From Klebsiella pneumoniae (GTDB lineage Bacteria > Pseudomonadota > Gammaproteobacteria > Enterobacterales > Enterobacteriaceae), in the NCBI RefSeq assembly GCF_000742135.1, contig NZ_KN046818.1, positions 3,167,447 to 3,231,446 on the forward strand: a DNA stretch of 64,000 nucleotides, written 5' to 3'. The position numbers and the translations under genes were made by a program. Position 1 is the stretch's first letter. Each line of letters opens with the position of its first letter. The notes under the pieces are model-generated. The model saw only the letters and a list, made by a program, of their open reading frames with translations, searched no databases and had not been told where the DNA came from. Below, piece by piece: positions 1-8,199 of this stretch.

Positions 1-3000
1 TCCACGCCGCCGGCGTTCCACACGCCGAAGCTCTGGCCCGCGGTGCCGCTAAAGTGAGCGACGATCGGGTCGCCCGCCAGTCCCTGGTCGCCATGGGTCT
101 GGGCGATATACCCGGACAGCGAGGCCCCCACGGAGCGGTCGGTGTTGCGGATATCAAACCAGAACGTCTTGCTCTGCTTTTCATCCACGTACGGTTTCGC
201 CTGCTGCAGCAGCTGGGCGTTGAGCACGCCGTTATCGAACGGTGGGTTGTTCTCGGTGCAGTACAGCGCTTTGCCCGGATGCGGCTCTGCGGTCTCCAGC
301 AGTTTACCCAGATCCAGTTTCTGCTGCTTGGCGGTGAACCCATCCAGCTCTTTGAGCAGATCGGTGCGGCCAATCAGATCCACCAGACGCTTGACGCCCA
401 GCTGGGCCATCAGCTCGCGGGTCTCACGGGCGATAAATTCAAAGTAGTTGGTCACTTTGAACGGCAGACCGTGATAGTGATTCTTACGCAGTTTGTCATC
501 CTGGGTCGCCACGCCGGTAGCGCAGTTGTTCAGGTGGCAAATACGCAGGTATTTACAGCCCAGCGCGACCATCGGGCCGGTACCGAAACCGAAGCTCTCC
601 GCGCCGAGGATCGCCGCTTTGATGATATCGAGGCCGGTTTTCAGACCGCCATCCACCTGCAGACGGATCTTATGACGCAGACCGTTAGCGACCAGCGCCT
701 GTTGGGTTTCCACCAGGCCGAGCTCCCACGGACAGCCGGCATATTTCACCGAAGAGAGCGGGCTCGCCCCGGTGCCGCCGTCGTAGCCGGCGATGGTGAT
801 CAGGTCGGCATAGGCTTTGGCCACGCCGGTGGCGATGGTGCCAACGCCCGGCTCAGAAACCAGTTTGACCGAAATCATCGCTTTCGGATTGACCTGCTTG
901 AGGTCGAAAATCAGCTGCGCCAGATCCTCGATAGAGTAGATATCGTGGTGCGGCGGCGGGGAAATCAGCGTGACGCCCGGTACCGAATAGCGCAGTTTGG
1001 CGATGTACGGGGTGACTTTATCACCCGGCAGCTGGCCACCTTCACCCGGTTTCGCCCCCTGGGCGACTTTGATCTGGATGACGTCGGCATTGACCAGGTA
1101 GGCTGGCGTGACGCCGAAGCGGCCGGACGCGACCTGCTTGATGCGCGACACTTTATTAGTGCCGTAGCGCGCCGGGTCTTCACCGCCTTCACCGGAGTTG
1201 GAGAAGCCGCCGATGCTGTTCATCGCTTCCGCCAGCGACTCGTGCGCTTCCGGGCTCAGGGCGCCGATCGACATCGCCGCGGTATCGAAGCGTTTAAACA
1301 GCTCCTTCGCCGGCTCTACTTCGTCGATGCTGATAGCGTCTTCGCCTGGGTTGAGCGCCAGCAGGTCGCGCAGCGTGGCCGCTGGACGTTCGTTAACCAG
1401 TTTCGCGTATTGTTGATAATCGCTGTATTCGCCGCTCTGCACGGCCTGCTGCAGGGTGCGCACCACGTCCGGGTTGTAGGCATGATATTCGCCGCCGTGC
1501 ACATATTTCAGCAAACCGCCCTGGGCCAGCGGCTTACGCGCCAGCCAGGCGCGTTTCGACAGATTCAGCAGATCCTGCTGGAAGTCGTCGAAGCTGGCGC
1601 CGCCGATGCGGCTGACCACGCCCTGGAAGCAGAGATCGGAGACATCGCGATGCAGACCGACCGCTTCGAACAGCTTCGAGCAGCGGTAGGAGGCGATGGT
1701 CGAGATCCCCATCTTGGACATGATCTTATACAGACCTTTGTTGATACCGTTGCGATAGTTCAGCATCACCGCACGGTACGGTTTATCGATGGCTTTGCTG
1801 TCGACCAGCTTCGCCAGCGTTTCGTAGGCGAGGTATGGATAGATAGCCGTCGCCCCAAAGCCGAGCAGCACGGCGAAGTGGTGCGGATCGCGGGCGCTGG
1901 CGGTTTCAACGATGATGTTGGCATCGCAGCGCAGGCTTTTATCGACCAGACGGGTCTGGATCGCGCCAACGGCCATCGGCGCCGGTACCGGCAGACGGTC
2001 TTTGGCGATGTTGCGGTCAGAGAGCACCAGCAGCACGGTGCCGTCGCGCACCATTTGCTCCGCTTTATCGCACAGCGCTTTCACCGTCTCGCTGAGGGAG
2101 GCCTCTGCCGGGTTGAACGTGATATCGAGGACGTCGGCGCGATAGTGCTCTTCTTCCATCGTCGTCAGCTGTTTAAAATCGGAGTACAGCAGGATCGGCG
2201 ATTTGAAGCTCAGACGATGCGCCTGGCCTTCCGCTTCGCAGAAGACGTTCATTTCGCGACCGATGCTGGTAGCCAGCGACATGACGTGCGCTTCGCGCAG
2301 CGGGTCGATCGGCGGGTTAGTCACCTGGGCGAACTGCTGACGGAAGTAATCGTAGATAATGCGCGGCTGGCTGGAGAGCACGGCGAAAGGCGTGTCATCG
2401 CCCATCGAACCGACTGCTTCCTGGCCATTTTCGCCGAGCACGCGCAGGACGGAGTCCAGCTCTTCCGCGCTGTAGTTAAACTGTTTCTGGTAGCTGGCGA
2501 GCGTGTCGTCATCCAGCTGGCGGCTGCCAACCTCTTCGTCCGGCAGATCTTCGAACGGCACCAGGCGACGAACGTTTTTCTCCATCCACTCTTTATACGG
2601 ATGGCGGCTCTTCAGATCGTCATCGGTTTCCGCTGAGTGCAGAATGCGTCCGGCACGGGTATCGATAACCATCAGCTCGCCCGGGCCCACGCGGCCTTTC
2701 TCGACCACTTCGTCAGGCTGGTAATCCCAGATGCCGACTTCGGAGGCGCAGGTGATGAGCTTATCTTTGGTAATGACGTAGCGCGCCGGGCGCAGACCGT
2801 TACGGTCGAGGTTACAGGCCGCGTAGCGGCCATCTGACATGACGATGCCCGCCGGGCCGTCCCACGGCTCCATATGCATGGAGTTAAAGTCGAAGAATGA
2901 ACGCAGCTCCGGATCCATATCCGGGTTGTTCTGCCAGGCTGGCGGCACCAGCAGACGCATGGCGCGCACGATGTCCATCCCGCCGGCCAGCAGCAGCTCC

Positions 3001-3860
3001 AGCATGTTGTCCATAGAACTGGAGTCGGAGCCGGTTTCGTTAACGAACGGCGCGGCGTCGTGCAGGTCAGGGATCAGCGGGGTCTGGAACTTATAGGTAC
3101 GGGCGCGGGCCCACTGGCGGTTGCCGGTAATGGTGTTAATTTCACCGTTGTGCGCCAGGTAGCGGAACGGCTGCGCCAACGGCCAGCGTGGTACGGTGTT
3201 GGTGGAGAAGCGCTGGTGGAACAGGCAGATAGCCGACTCCAGGCGCAGGTCCGCGAGGTCCAGGTAGAAGCGCGGCAAATCCGCCGGCATACACAGACCT
3301 TTATAGATGTTGACCAGATTGGACAAGCTACAAACGTAGAAATCTTTGTCTTCCTGCAGACGTTTTTCAATGCGACGACGCGCAATAAACAGACGGCGCT
3401 CCATATCGCGCGGGCGCCAGCCAGCCGGGGCGTTGACAAAGATTTGCTCAATACGGGGCAGCGAGGAGAGGGCGATTTCACCGAGCACGCCTTCGTTGGT
3501 CGGCACATCGCGCCAGCCGACAATCGACAGGGTCTCAAGCTGAAGTTCTTCTTCAACGATGCGGCGCGCCGCTTTAGCCAGCTCAGGATCTTTATTCAGG
3601 AACAGCATCCCAACGGCGTAGTTTTTGGCTAAACGCCAGCCGCGCTCTTCGGCAACGATGCGGAAGAAACGATCGGGTTTTTGCAGCAGCAGACCGCAAC
3701 CGTCGCCGGTTTTACCATCGGCAAGGATTGCGCCACGGTGCTGCATGCGGGCCAGTGCGTGTATTGCGGTTCGCACTACCTTGTGGCTAGGTTCGCCTTC
3801 TATGTGGGCGATCAGGCCGAAACCACAGTTATCCCTCTCAAGGGATTTGTCGTACAACAT
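1..3860 (-). CDS. gltB: Glutamate synthase large subunit (3' end outside window)
   Basis: Large, glutaminase-bearing subunit of NADPH glutamate synthase (GOGAT). It makes two glutamates from glutamine and 2-oxoglutarate together with GltD in the cytoplasm. About 1286 of roughly 1486 codons are present. The protein opens MLYDKSLERDNCGFG. Cys12 is the known N-terminal nucleophile exposed by removal of an 11-residue propeptide. The class II amidotransferase domain is followed by the FMN-binding synthase domain; the visible end (GTAGQSFGVWNAGG) lies in the C-terminal beta-helix. The start is chosen at the ATG at 3858-3860, with GGGAGG about 9 nt upstream. The longer N-terminus sometimes given for the E. 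coli protein cannot be read here because the homologous frame meets a stop just before this ATG. gltD should follow outside the window. Confidence 0.98.
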   Translation of the reverse strand, partial: MLYDKSLERDNCGFGLIAHIEGEPSHKVVRTAIHALARMQHRGAILADGKTGDGCGLLLQKPDRFFRIVAEERGWRLAKNYAVGMLFLNKDPELAKAARRIVEEELQLETLSIVGWRDVPTNEGVLGEIALSSLPRIEQIFVNAPAGWRPRDMERRLFIARRRIEKRLQEDKDFYVCSLSNLVNIYKGLCMPADLPRFYLDLADLRLESAICLFHQRFSTNTVPRWPLAQPFRYLAHNGEINTITGNRQWARARTYKFQTPLIPDLHDAAPFVNETGSDSSSMDNMLELLLAGGMDIVRAMRLLVPPAWQNNPDMDPELRSFFDFNSMHMEPWDGPAGIVMSDGRYAACNLDRNGLRPARYVITKDKLITCASEVGIWDYQPDEVVEKGRVGPGELMVIDTRAGRILHSAETDDDLKSRHPYKEWMEKNVRRLVPFEDLPDEEVGSRQLDDDTLASYQKQFNYSAEELDSVLRVLGENGQEAVGSMGDDTPFAVLSSQPRIIYDYFRQQFAQVTNPPIDPLREAHVMSLATSIGREMNVFCEAEGQAHRLSFKSPILLYSDFKQLTTMEEEHYRADVLDITFNPAEASLSETVKALCDKAEQMVRDGTVLLVLSDRNIAKDRLPVPAPMAVGAIQTRLVDKSLRCDANIIVETASARDPHHFAVLLGFGATAIYPYLAYETLAKLVDSKAIDKPYRAVMLNYRNGINKGLYKIMSKMGISTIASYRCSKLFEAVGLHRDVSDLCFQGVVSRIGGASFDDFQQDLLNLSKRAWLARKPLAQGGLLKYVHGGEYHAYNPDVVRTLQQAVQSGEYSDYQQYAKLVNERPAATLRDLLALNPGEDAISIDEVEPAKELFKRFDTAAMSIGALSPEAHESLAEAMNSIGGFSNSGEGGEDPARYGTNKVSRIKQVASGRFGVTPAYLVNADVIQIKVAQGAKPGEGGQLPGDKVTPYIAKLRYSVPGVTLISPPPHHDIYSIEDLAQLIFDLKQVNPKAMISVKLVSEPGVGTIATGVAKAYADLITIAGYDGGTGASPLSSVKYAGCPWELGLVETQQALVANGLRHKIRLQVDGGLKTGLDIIKAAILGAESFGFGTGPMVALGCKYLRICHLNNCATGVATQDDKLRKNHYHGLPFKVTNYFEFIARETRELMAQLGVKRLVDLIGRTDLLKELDGFTAKQQKLDLGKLLETAEPHPGKALYCTENNPPFDNGVLNAQLLQQAKPYVDEKQSKTFWFDIRNTDRSVGASLSGYIAQTHGDQGLAGDPIVAHFSGTAGQSFGVWNAGGV

Positions 3861-4037
3861 ATCAGTGAACCTCCCCAGGCTCTACGGACACCCTCCGATA
3901 CCGATTGCGCACAGGCACAGAAAGAGCATGGCGACGGGGTTTACACCTCGCATTCGCCCTCTTTAAATCCTTTTCGCATCGGTACACAAGTTTGAGGACT
4001 TGCTGTTAAGAGGGAATCTCAATTACTGCATAAATAT

Positions 4038-4056
4038 GATGAGCAGAGTGCTCATC
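4038..4056. repeat. Perfect 8-3-8 inverted repeat upstream of gltB
   Basis: GATGAGCA, a 3 nt spacer GAG, then TGCTCATC. It lies about 180 nt upstream of the gltB start and could be an operator or an RNA hairpin. The cognate protein is unknown to me. Confidence 0.6.
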
Positions 4057-4071
4057 CAGAAAGCTTCCAGC

Positions 4072-4095
4072 GGATTCCCAACTTATCGGGAATCC
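4072..4095. repeat. Perfect 8-8-8 inverted repeat upstream of gltB
   Basis: GGATTCCC, 8 nt, GGGAATCC. It sits 15 bp from the neighbouring palindrome at 4038-4056. The geometry (half-sites 16 bp apart centre to centre) would suit a dimeric regulator. No specific factor is recognised. Confidence 0.6.
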
Positions 4096-4219
4096 ACACT
4101 TACGTCAAATGGCAATCTTATTAATACAAAAATGTGCTATACACAAGTTAACTAATTGTTATTAAAGAAAATAATGGCAATTTTTATGCTTTGAATACGC
4201 CTGCTGGTGGTGCGGCTAG

Positions 4220-4235
4220 TGTGATCTGTCTCACT
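4220..4235. promoter_or_regulatory. Candidate CRP site, gltB-yhcC region
   Basis: TGTGA-TCTGTC-TCACT matches the CRP consensus TGTGA-N6-TCACA at 9 of 10 positions. CRP is known to influence gltBD in E. coli, so gltB is the likeliest target. Confidence 0.6.
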
Positions 4236-4533
4236 GTGCACGCGGCTTTGCATTACCAATATGCGCTGAAATATATTTCATTATTAGCATATTTGACTGC
4301 AATATTTTTAACTACTGGACATTAATACCGTTTTTTACCAGAAAGCAGATTAGGGCAATGCGAAGATAAAATATAAGGAAAACTCATCACCTGGTGGTTG
4401 AATGAAATTGCAGTAATCTTGATTGTTTATGCAATAGGGTTGGTCGCCGCGCTGACGATTGATCCAGGTCATCGCCGTCGGTGACGAAAAGTGGCAGGCT
4501 TGGCCCCCTTTGTTGAGGGCGGTCTATCAGATT

Positions 4534-5466
4534 ATGCAGTTACAGAAATTAGTCAATATGTTTGGTGGGGATCTTATGCGTCGCTATGGCGAAAAGGTCC
4601 ATAAGCTAACGCTGCACGGCGGTTTTAGCTGCCCAAACCGCGACGGCACGCTGGGCCGCGGCGGTTGCACTTTCTGTAACGTGGCATCGTTTGCCGATGA
4701 GGCGCAGCAGCATCGCTCTATCGCCGAACAGCTCGCTCATCAGGCGCAGCTCGTCAACCGGGCGAAGCGCTATCTGGCCTATTTTCAGGCCTACACCAGC
4801 ACCTTCGCTGAAGTGCAGGTGCTCCGTTCAATGTATCGTCAGGCCGTCAGTGCCGCAAATATCGTTGGCCTGTGCGTCGGCACCCGCCCGGACTGCGTTC
4901 CGCAGGCGGTCCTTGACCTGCTGAGTGAATACCATCAGCAAGGGTATGAGGTATGGCTGGAGCTGGGGCTGCAAACTGCTCATGATAAGACCCTGCATCG
5001 CATTAACCGTGGACACGATTTCGCCTGTTATCAGCGTACCGCGCGCCTGGCGCGAGAGCGGGGGCTGAAAGTCTGTGCGCATCTGATCGTCGGTCTGCCC
5101 GGAGAGAGCCAGGGGCATTGTCTGCAGACGCTGGAGCAGGTAGTGGCGACCGGCGTGGATGGGATCAAATTGCATCCACTGCATATTGTGAAAGGCAGCA
5201 TTATGGCCAAAGCGTGGCAGGCCGGGCGTCTCGATGGCATTGAGCTGGAGGCGTATACCGTCACCGCTGGAGAGATGATCCGCCATACGCCGCCGGAGGT
5301 GATCTACCACCGTATTTCCGCCAGCGCCCGTCGGCCCACGCTGTTGGCGCCGCTGTGGTGTGAAAATCGCTGGACCGGCATGGTTGAACTGAATCGTTAT
5401 CTGAATCAGCAGGGCGCTCAGGGCTCGGCGCTGGGCCGTAGCTGGGTTGCTCCCCAGGCTGAGTGA
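4534..5466 (+). CDS. yhcC: YhcC family radical SAM protein
   Basis: Predicted radical S-adenosylmethionine enzyme of about 310 residues, nearly identical to E. coli YhcC (309 aa). The Fe-S cluster motif is in the N-terminal part: CPNRDGT, then GGCTFCN, supply cysteines for the 4Fe-4S cluster. Later conserved blocks include GTRPDC, LELGLQT and LHPLHIVKGS. The substrate is not established; the family has been linked to tRNA or other nucleic-acid modification, which I treat as unproven. The start at 4534 (MQLQKLVN) matches the family; an in-frame upstream alternative at 4459 adds residues not seen in relatives. In E. coli it lies directly beside arcB, but here a sugar-acid cassette separates them. 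Confidence 0.93.
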   Translation: MQLQKLVNMFGGDLMRRYGEKVHKLTLHGGFSCPNRDGTLGRGGCTFCNVASFADEAQQHRSIAEQLAHQAQLVNRAKRYLAYFQAYTSTFAEVQVLRSMYRQAVSAANIVGLCVGTRPDCVPQAVLDLLSEYHQQGYEVWLELGLQTAHDKTLHRINRGHDFACYQRTARLARERGLKVCAHLIVGLPGESQGHCLQTLEQVVATGVDGIKLHPLHIVKGSIMAKAWQAGRLDGIELEAYTVTAGEMIRHTPPEVIYHRISASARRPTLLAPLWCENRWTGMVELNRYLNQQGAQGSALGRSWVAPQAE

Positions 5467-5473
5467 GAAGTAC

Positions 5474-5510
5474 GAGCGTGATGTCCGGAACAATGCCGGA
5501 CATCGCGCTC
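5474..5510. terminator. Hairpin between convergent yhcC and MFS gene
   Basis: GAGCGTGATGTCCGG and its near-perfect complement surround a 7 nt loop, giving a 15 bp stem with one G/T mismatch. There is no strong T-tract on either side. It is placed to end transcripts from both converging genes. Confidence 0.55.
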
Positions 5511-5517
5511 CTGCCAT

Positions 5518-6801
5518 TTATGCCTGGCTGGCTTTCATCGTCACACGCGGAGTTTTGATCACGAACAGCACCAGCAGGGCGCCAAGCGCGGCGATAGTGC
5601 CGGCGAGAACGAAAGCGCTGTCAAATTTACCAGTAGACTGCACGATATAGCCGGTAACAATCGGCCCCACGATGCCGGAGACGCTGCCGATAAGATGGAT
5701 AAAGCCGCTGGCGCCGCCGACGCGGGATTTATGCACCACGTCCTGGATAATCGCCCAGTAGATCGCCCCGGTTACATAGAGGAAAAAGATGGAGACCGAC
5801 ATCAGCAGAACGGCAGGCACGACGCTGCTGACGGTACCCGCCAGTCCCACGCAGATAGCGGCCATCAGCAGGCATACCACCAGCACAATTTTGCGCGACA
5901 GCAGCAGGCGCCCGGTGAGTTTAAAAATTTTATCGGAAATATAGCCCCCAAGCGCCAGACCGACAAAGCCGACTATCCATGGGATCATAGTGGTAAGGCT
6001 CATCTGTTTAATATCCAGATGGTGCTGTTGTACCAGATAGGACGGGAACCAGCTGAGAAAGAAAAACAGAATATAGTTGTAGCAGAAGAAGGCAAAGGCC
6101 GTTACCAGAATAATTGGCTGTTTCAAATAATAACCCAGCGAGTGAGCTGTTTGATTTTCTATTGTTTCCAGCGCGACTTCTTCTTCTTTCATTTTATTAA
6201 TCAGCTTAAGTTCTTCCTGGCTGACTTTTTTGTGCTTTTCGGGCGAATTAGCGGCAATGAAAAACCACGCTATCATCCATACAATACCGATAGCGAAAAT
6301 AATCATAAAAGCCGGGCGCCAGCCGAATGCCAGGGCCAGGTAACCGACGATGGGGCCGGCGACCGCGCCGCCCAGCGGAGAGCCTGCGCTGAGAAAGCCG
6401 ACGGCGGTAGCCGCTTGCTTTTTAGGAAACCAGCCGTTGATCATCTTGTTCGCCGATGCGCAGATCGGGCCTTCCGCCATCCCGAAAAGCACCCGCAGCA
6501 CCAGCATGGAATAAAAGCCGGTGGCTACCGCGGTTAAGCCGCAAAACAGCGACCACAGACCGACCGCCAGGCCCATTACCAGCGTTGCGCCAAACTTATC
6601 CACGGCCAAACCGCCAATAAAATTAAATACCGCGTAGCCGAAGAAAAAGCTGCCGAAAATAATGCCGAATTGTTCAGCGTTAAGTGCAAGGTCCTTTTCA
6701 ATCATCGGGACCGTAATGGATAATGCCACCCGGTCAAGATAATTTATCATATATACTAAAAATAATAACAGGACGATAATCCAGCGGATATTTTTTCCCA
6801 T
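5518..6801 (-). CDS. MFS sugar-acid transporter (ACS family)
   Basis: Inner-membrane major facilitator of 427 residues with about 12 predicted membrane segments. The N-terminus has MINYLDRVALSITVP, typical of the anion:cation symporter family (DgoT, GudP, ExuT relatives). A charged cytoplasmic loop near residues 195-220 (SPEKHKKVSQEELKLINK) divides the two halves. It follows the RspB-like dehydrogenase gene by 85 bp on the same strand, so the two are probably one transcript. With a mannonate dehydratase gene nearby, the likely cargo is a hexonate or hexuronate such as gulonate, mannonate or glucuronate. That is inference. The central coding region (about 6130-6290) is noticeably more AT-rich than its neighbours, which hints at acquisition by transfer. 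Confidence 0.85.
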   Translation of the reverse strand: MGKNIRWIIVLLLFLVYMINYLDRVALSITVPMIEKDLALNAEQFGIIFGSFFFGYAVFNFIGGLAVDKFGATLVMGLAVGLWSLFCGLTAVATGFYSMLVLRVLFGMAEGPICASANKMINGWFPKKQAATAVGFLSAGSPLGGAVAGPIVGYLALAFGWRPAFMIIFAIGIVWMIAWFFIAANSPEKHKKVSQEELKLINKMKEEEVALETIENQTAHSLGYYLKQPIILVTAFAFFCYNYILFFFLSWFPSYLVQQHHLDIKQMSLTTMIPWIVGFVGLALGGYISDKIFKLTGRLLLSRKIVLVVCLLMAAICVGLAGTVSSVVPAVLLMSVSIFFLYVTGAIYWAIIQDVVHKSRVGGASGFIHLIGSVSGIVGPIVTGYIVQSTGKFDSAFVLAGTIAALGALLVLFVIKTPRVTMKASQA

Positions 6802-6886
6802 GATAACACCATGCTCATTATATTATTTATATCAGGCGCGGCGGATACGCAGATATCCGTCGGCCGTTATTCTATACGATGCCGGT

Positions 6887-7903
6887 TTAACCCAGCTGCA
6901 GCAGCACTTTGCAGCAGGTCTTACGGTCGTTAGCAAAAATCTCCATGGCCTCTTTCACCTGCTCCAGCGGCATACAATGGGTGATTAACGCCTCCGGACG
7001 AATAAGGCCTTTCTCCATCCAGTCGATGACCAGCGGAAAACGCCCGCTGTTCAGCCGGGAGGAGAAAATAGAAATTTCTTTACTGGTGATGCTTTGCTGA
7101 GTGAGGGTCGAGGCCTCGCCGGAGAAACCGAGTATACCGATGCGGGCGGCGGGGGAGGCGAGGAGAATGGCTTCCTGCAGGATCGCCGGGTGGCAGGCGG
7201 CATCAATGACCAGCGTGGGGGCAAGCTGCCGCTGCGCCAGCTGTTCCGCGAGCGGCTGGTCAGTGTTATCGAGCGTCAGATCGGCGCCGTTTTCCCGGGC
7301 CATCTGCAGACGTTCGGCAATGCGATCCACGACGATCACCTGCTTAACGCCATATACCCCCTTTAGCGCCTGAATGATTGTCAGCCCCATCGGGCCAGCG
7401 CCGTAAACCAGGGCAATATCTTGCGCCGTGGGCTGCAGCTGGGCGGTAATATTTGCCGCGATGGTAAAAGGCTCAACCATCGTTGCCTGACGGTCGCTGA
7501 TAGCCTCGGGGATGCGCCAGGCATTTTTCGCCGGCACGCAGGCATAGTCGCTAAATCCCCCGTCGCGGTGAACTCCTATGACCTGGAGCTGCGTACAGAC
7601 ATTCGGCCTTCCTACCGAGCAAGTATAACAATGGCCGCAGCTGACAACGGGGTCCACCGCGACACGCTCGCCGATGCGTGCCGGAGATACCTGCTCGCCG
7701 ACGGCGTCGATGATGCCATAGAATTCATGGCCGATGACGCGGGGATATTTCGCGAATGGGTTGTGGCCGTGATAGATGTGTACATCGGAACCACAGATCC
7801 CGGCAAAAGCAATTTTCACCCGTACTTCATGGGCGCCCGGAACTGGAACCGGACGTGATTCAATGTTCAGTTGGCCTGGCTCTTTGACGACGACGCTTCT
7901 CAT
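6887..7903 (-). CDS. RspB-like zinc-dependent sugar-acid dehydrogenase
   Basis: Medium-chain zinc alcohol dehydrogenase of 338 residues, close to E. coli RspB (339 aa). It shows GICGSD (catalytic zinc Cys), GHEFYG (zinc His/Glu) and the four-cysteine structural zinc loop running from CGHCYTC to NVC. The NAD-binding Rossmann motif is YGAGPMGL. RspB-type enzymes oxidise sugar acids; an L-gulonate to fructuronate activity has been shown for some relatives. Start chosen at 7903 (MRSVVVKEP), which follows GGAAGG. An upstream in-frame ATG would place this ribosome-binding site inside the gene. It is likely co-transcribed with the downstream MFS gene. The exact substrate cannot be read from sequence. 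Confidence 0.87.
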   Translation of the reverse strand: MRSVVVKEPGQLNIESRPVPVPGAHEVRVKIAFAGICGSDVHIYHGHNPFAKYPRVIGHEFYGIIDAVGEQVSPARIGERVAVDPVVSCGHCYTCSVGRPNVCTQLQVIGVHRDGGFSDYACVPAKNAWRIPEAISDRQATMVEPFTIAANITAQLQPTAQDIALVYGAGPMGLTIIQALKGVYGVKQVIVVDRIAERLQMARENGADLTLDNTDQPLAEQLAQRQLAPTLVIDAACHPAILQEAILLASPAARIGILGFSGEASTLTQQSITSKEISIFSSRLNSGRFPLVIDWMEKGLIRPEALITHCMPLEQVKEAMEIFANDRKTCCKVLLQLG

Positions 7904-8199
7904 TTTGATTCCTTCCATTGTCTTTTTTCTGAACAAATTACGCTACTTTTATTACCATACAAGTATGCAAAAGATCATAATCAGGCCTGGATCACATTTG
8001 AGAAAGCTCGGCAGAAAAAGCCATGGCATGATTAATCTATTGAAATAAATTGAAAAAAATTATGAATGCGCCGACGCATTCACCGCTGGCGAGCCGGTCG
8101 GCAGGAATGTGATCGCTATCACGACAGCCAACGCTCAATCATCTATGATTACTGGTATGGTAGTAGGGTAAATTAAACTAAGTTGAGCAGGTGAAGACA
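7904..8199. promoter_or_regulatory. Divergent control region of the sugar-acid cassette
   Basis: This approximately 300 bp gap contains the promoters of the dehydrogenase-transporter pair (leftward) and the mannonate dehydratase gene (rightward). It includes a strong CRP site (8108-8123) and a weaker CRP-like half site at 7981-7996. A 12 bp motif occurs in inverted orientation at 7952-7963 and 8152-8163, one copy near each gene. No regulator gene is present in the cassette, so a GntR-type factor encoded elsewhere (UxuR/ExuR-like) is a reasonable guess. Confidence 0.65.
8108..8123. promoter_or_regulatory. Candidate CRP site
   Basis: TGTGA-TCGCTA-TCACG, 9 of 10 consensus positions. It lies about 75-90 bp before the mannonate dehydratase start, consistent with catabolite control of the cassette. 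Confidence 0.75.

Larger units (their letters stand above)
3861..4533. promoter_or_regulatory. gltB / yhcC divergent intergenic region
   Basis: This 673-base AT-rich stretch lies between divergent gltB and yhcC and holds no convincing long gene. In E. coli the region upstream of gltBD is bound by Lrp, CRP and IHF. Visible here are a CRP-like site (4220-4235), two perfect inverted repeats (4038-4056 and 4072-4095), many A/T tracts, and two very short frames in the presumed gltB leader (3882-3929 and 3941-3979, minus strand). Promoter boxes could not be fixed by eye. Assignment of the elements to gltB rather than yhcC is inference. Confidence 0.7.

Noticed and set aside
54-2636. 860-codon open frame on the plus strand
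   Set aside because: It is antisense to gltB, whose protein matches GltB along the whole stretch. High GC and codon bias keep the opposite frame open; it lacks a ribosome-binding site and any recognisable domain.
7981-7996. Second CRP site near the RspB-like gene
   Set aside because: Only the TGTGA half is good; the other half (CCTGA) is poor. Mentioned in the region note but not called as a site.
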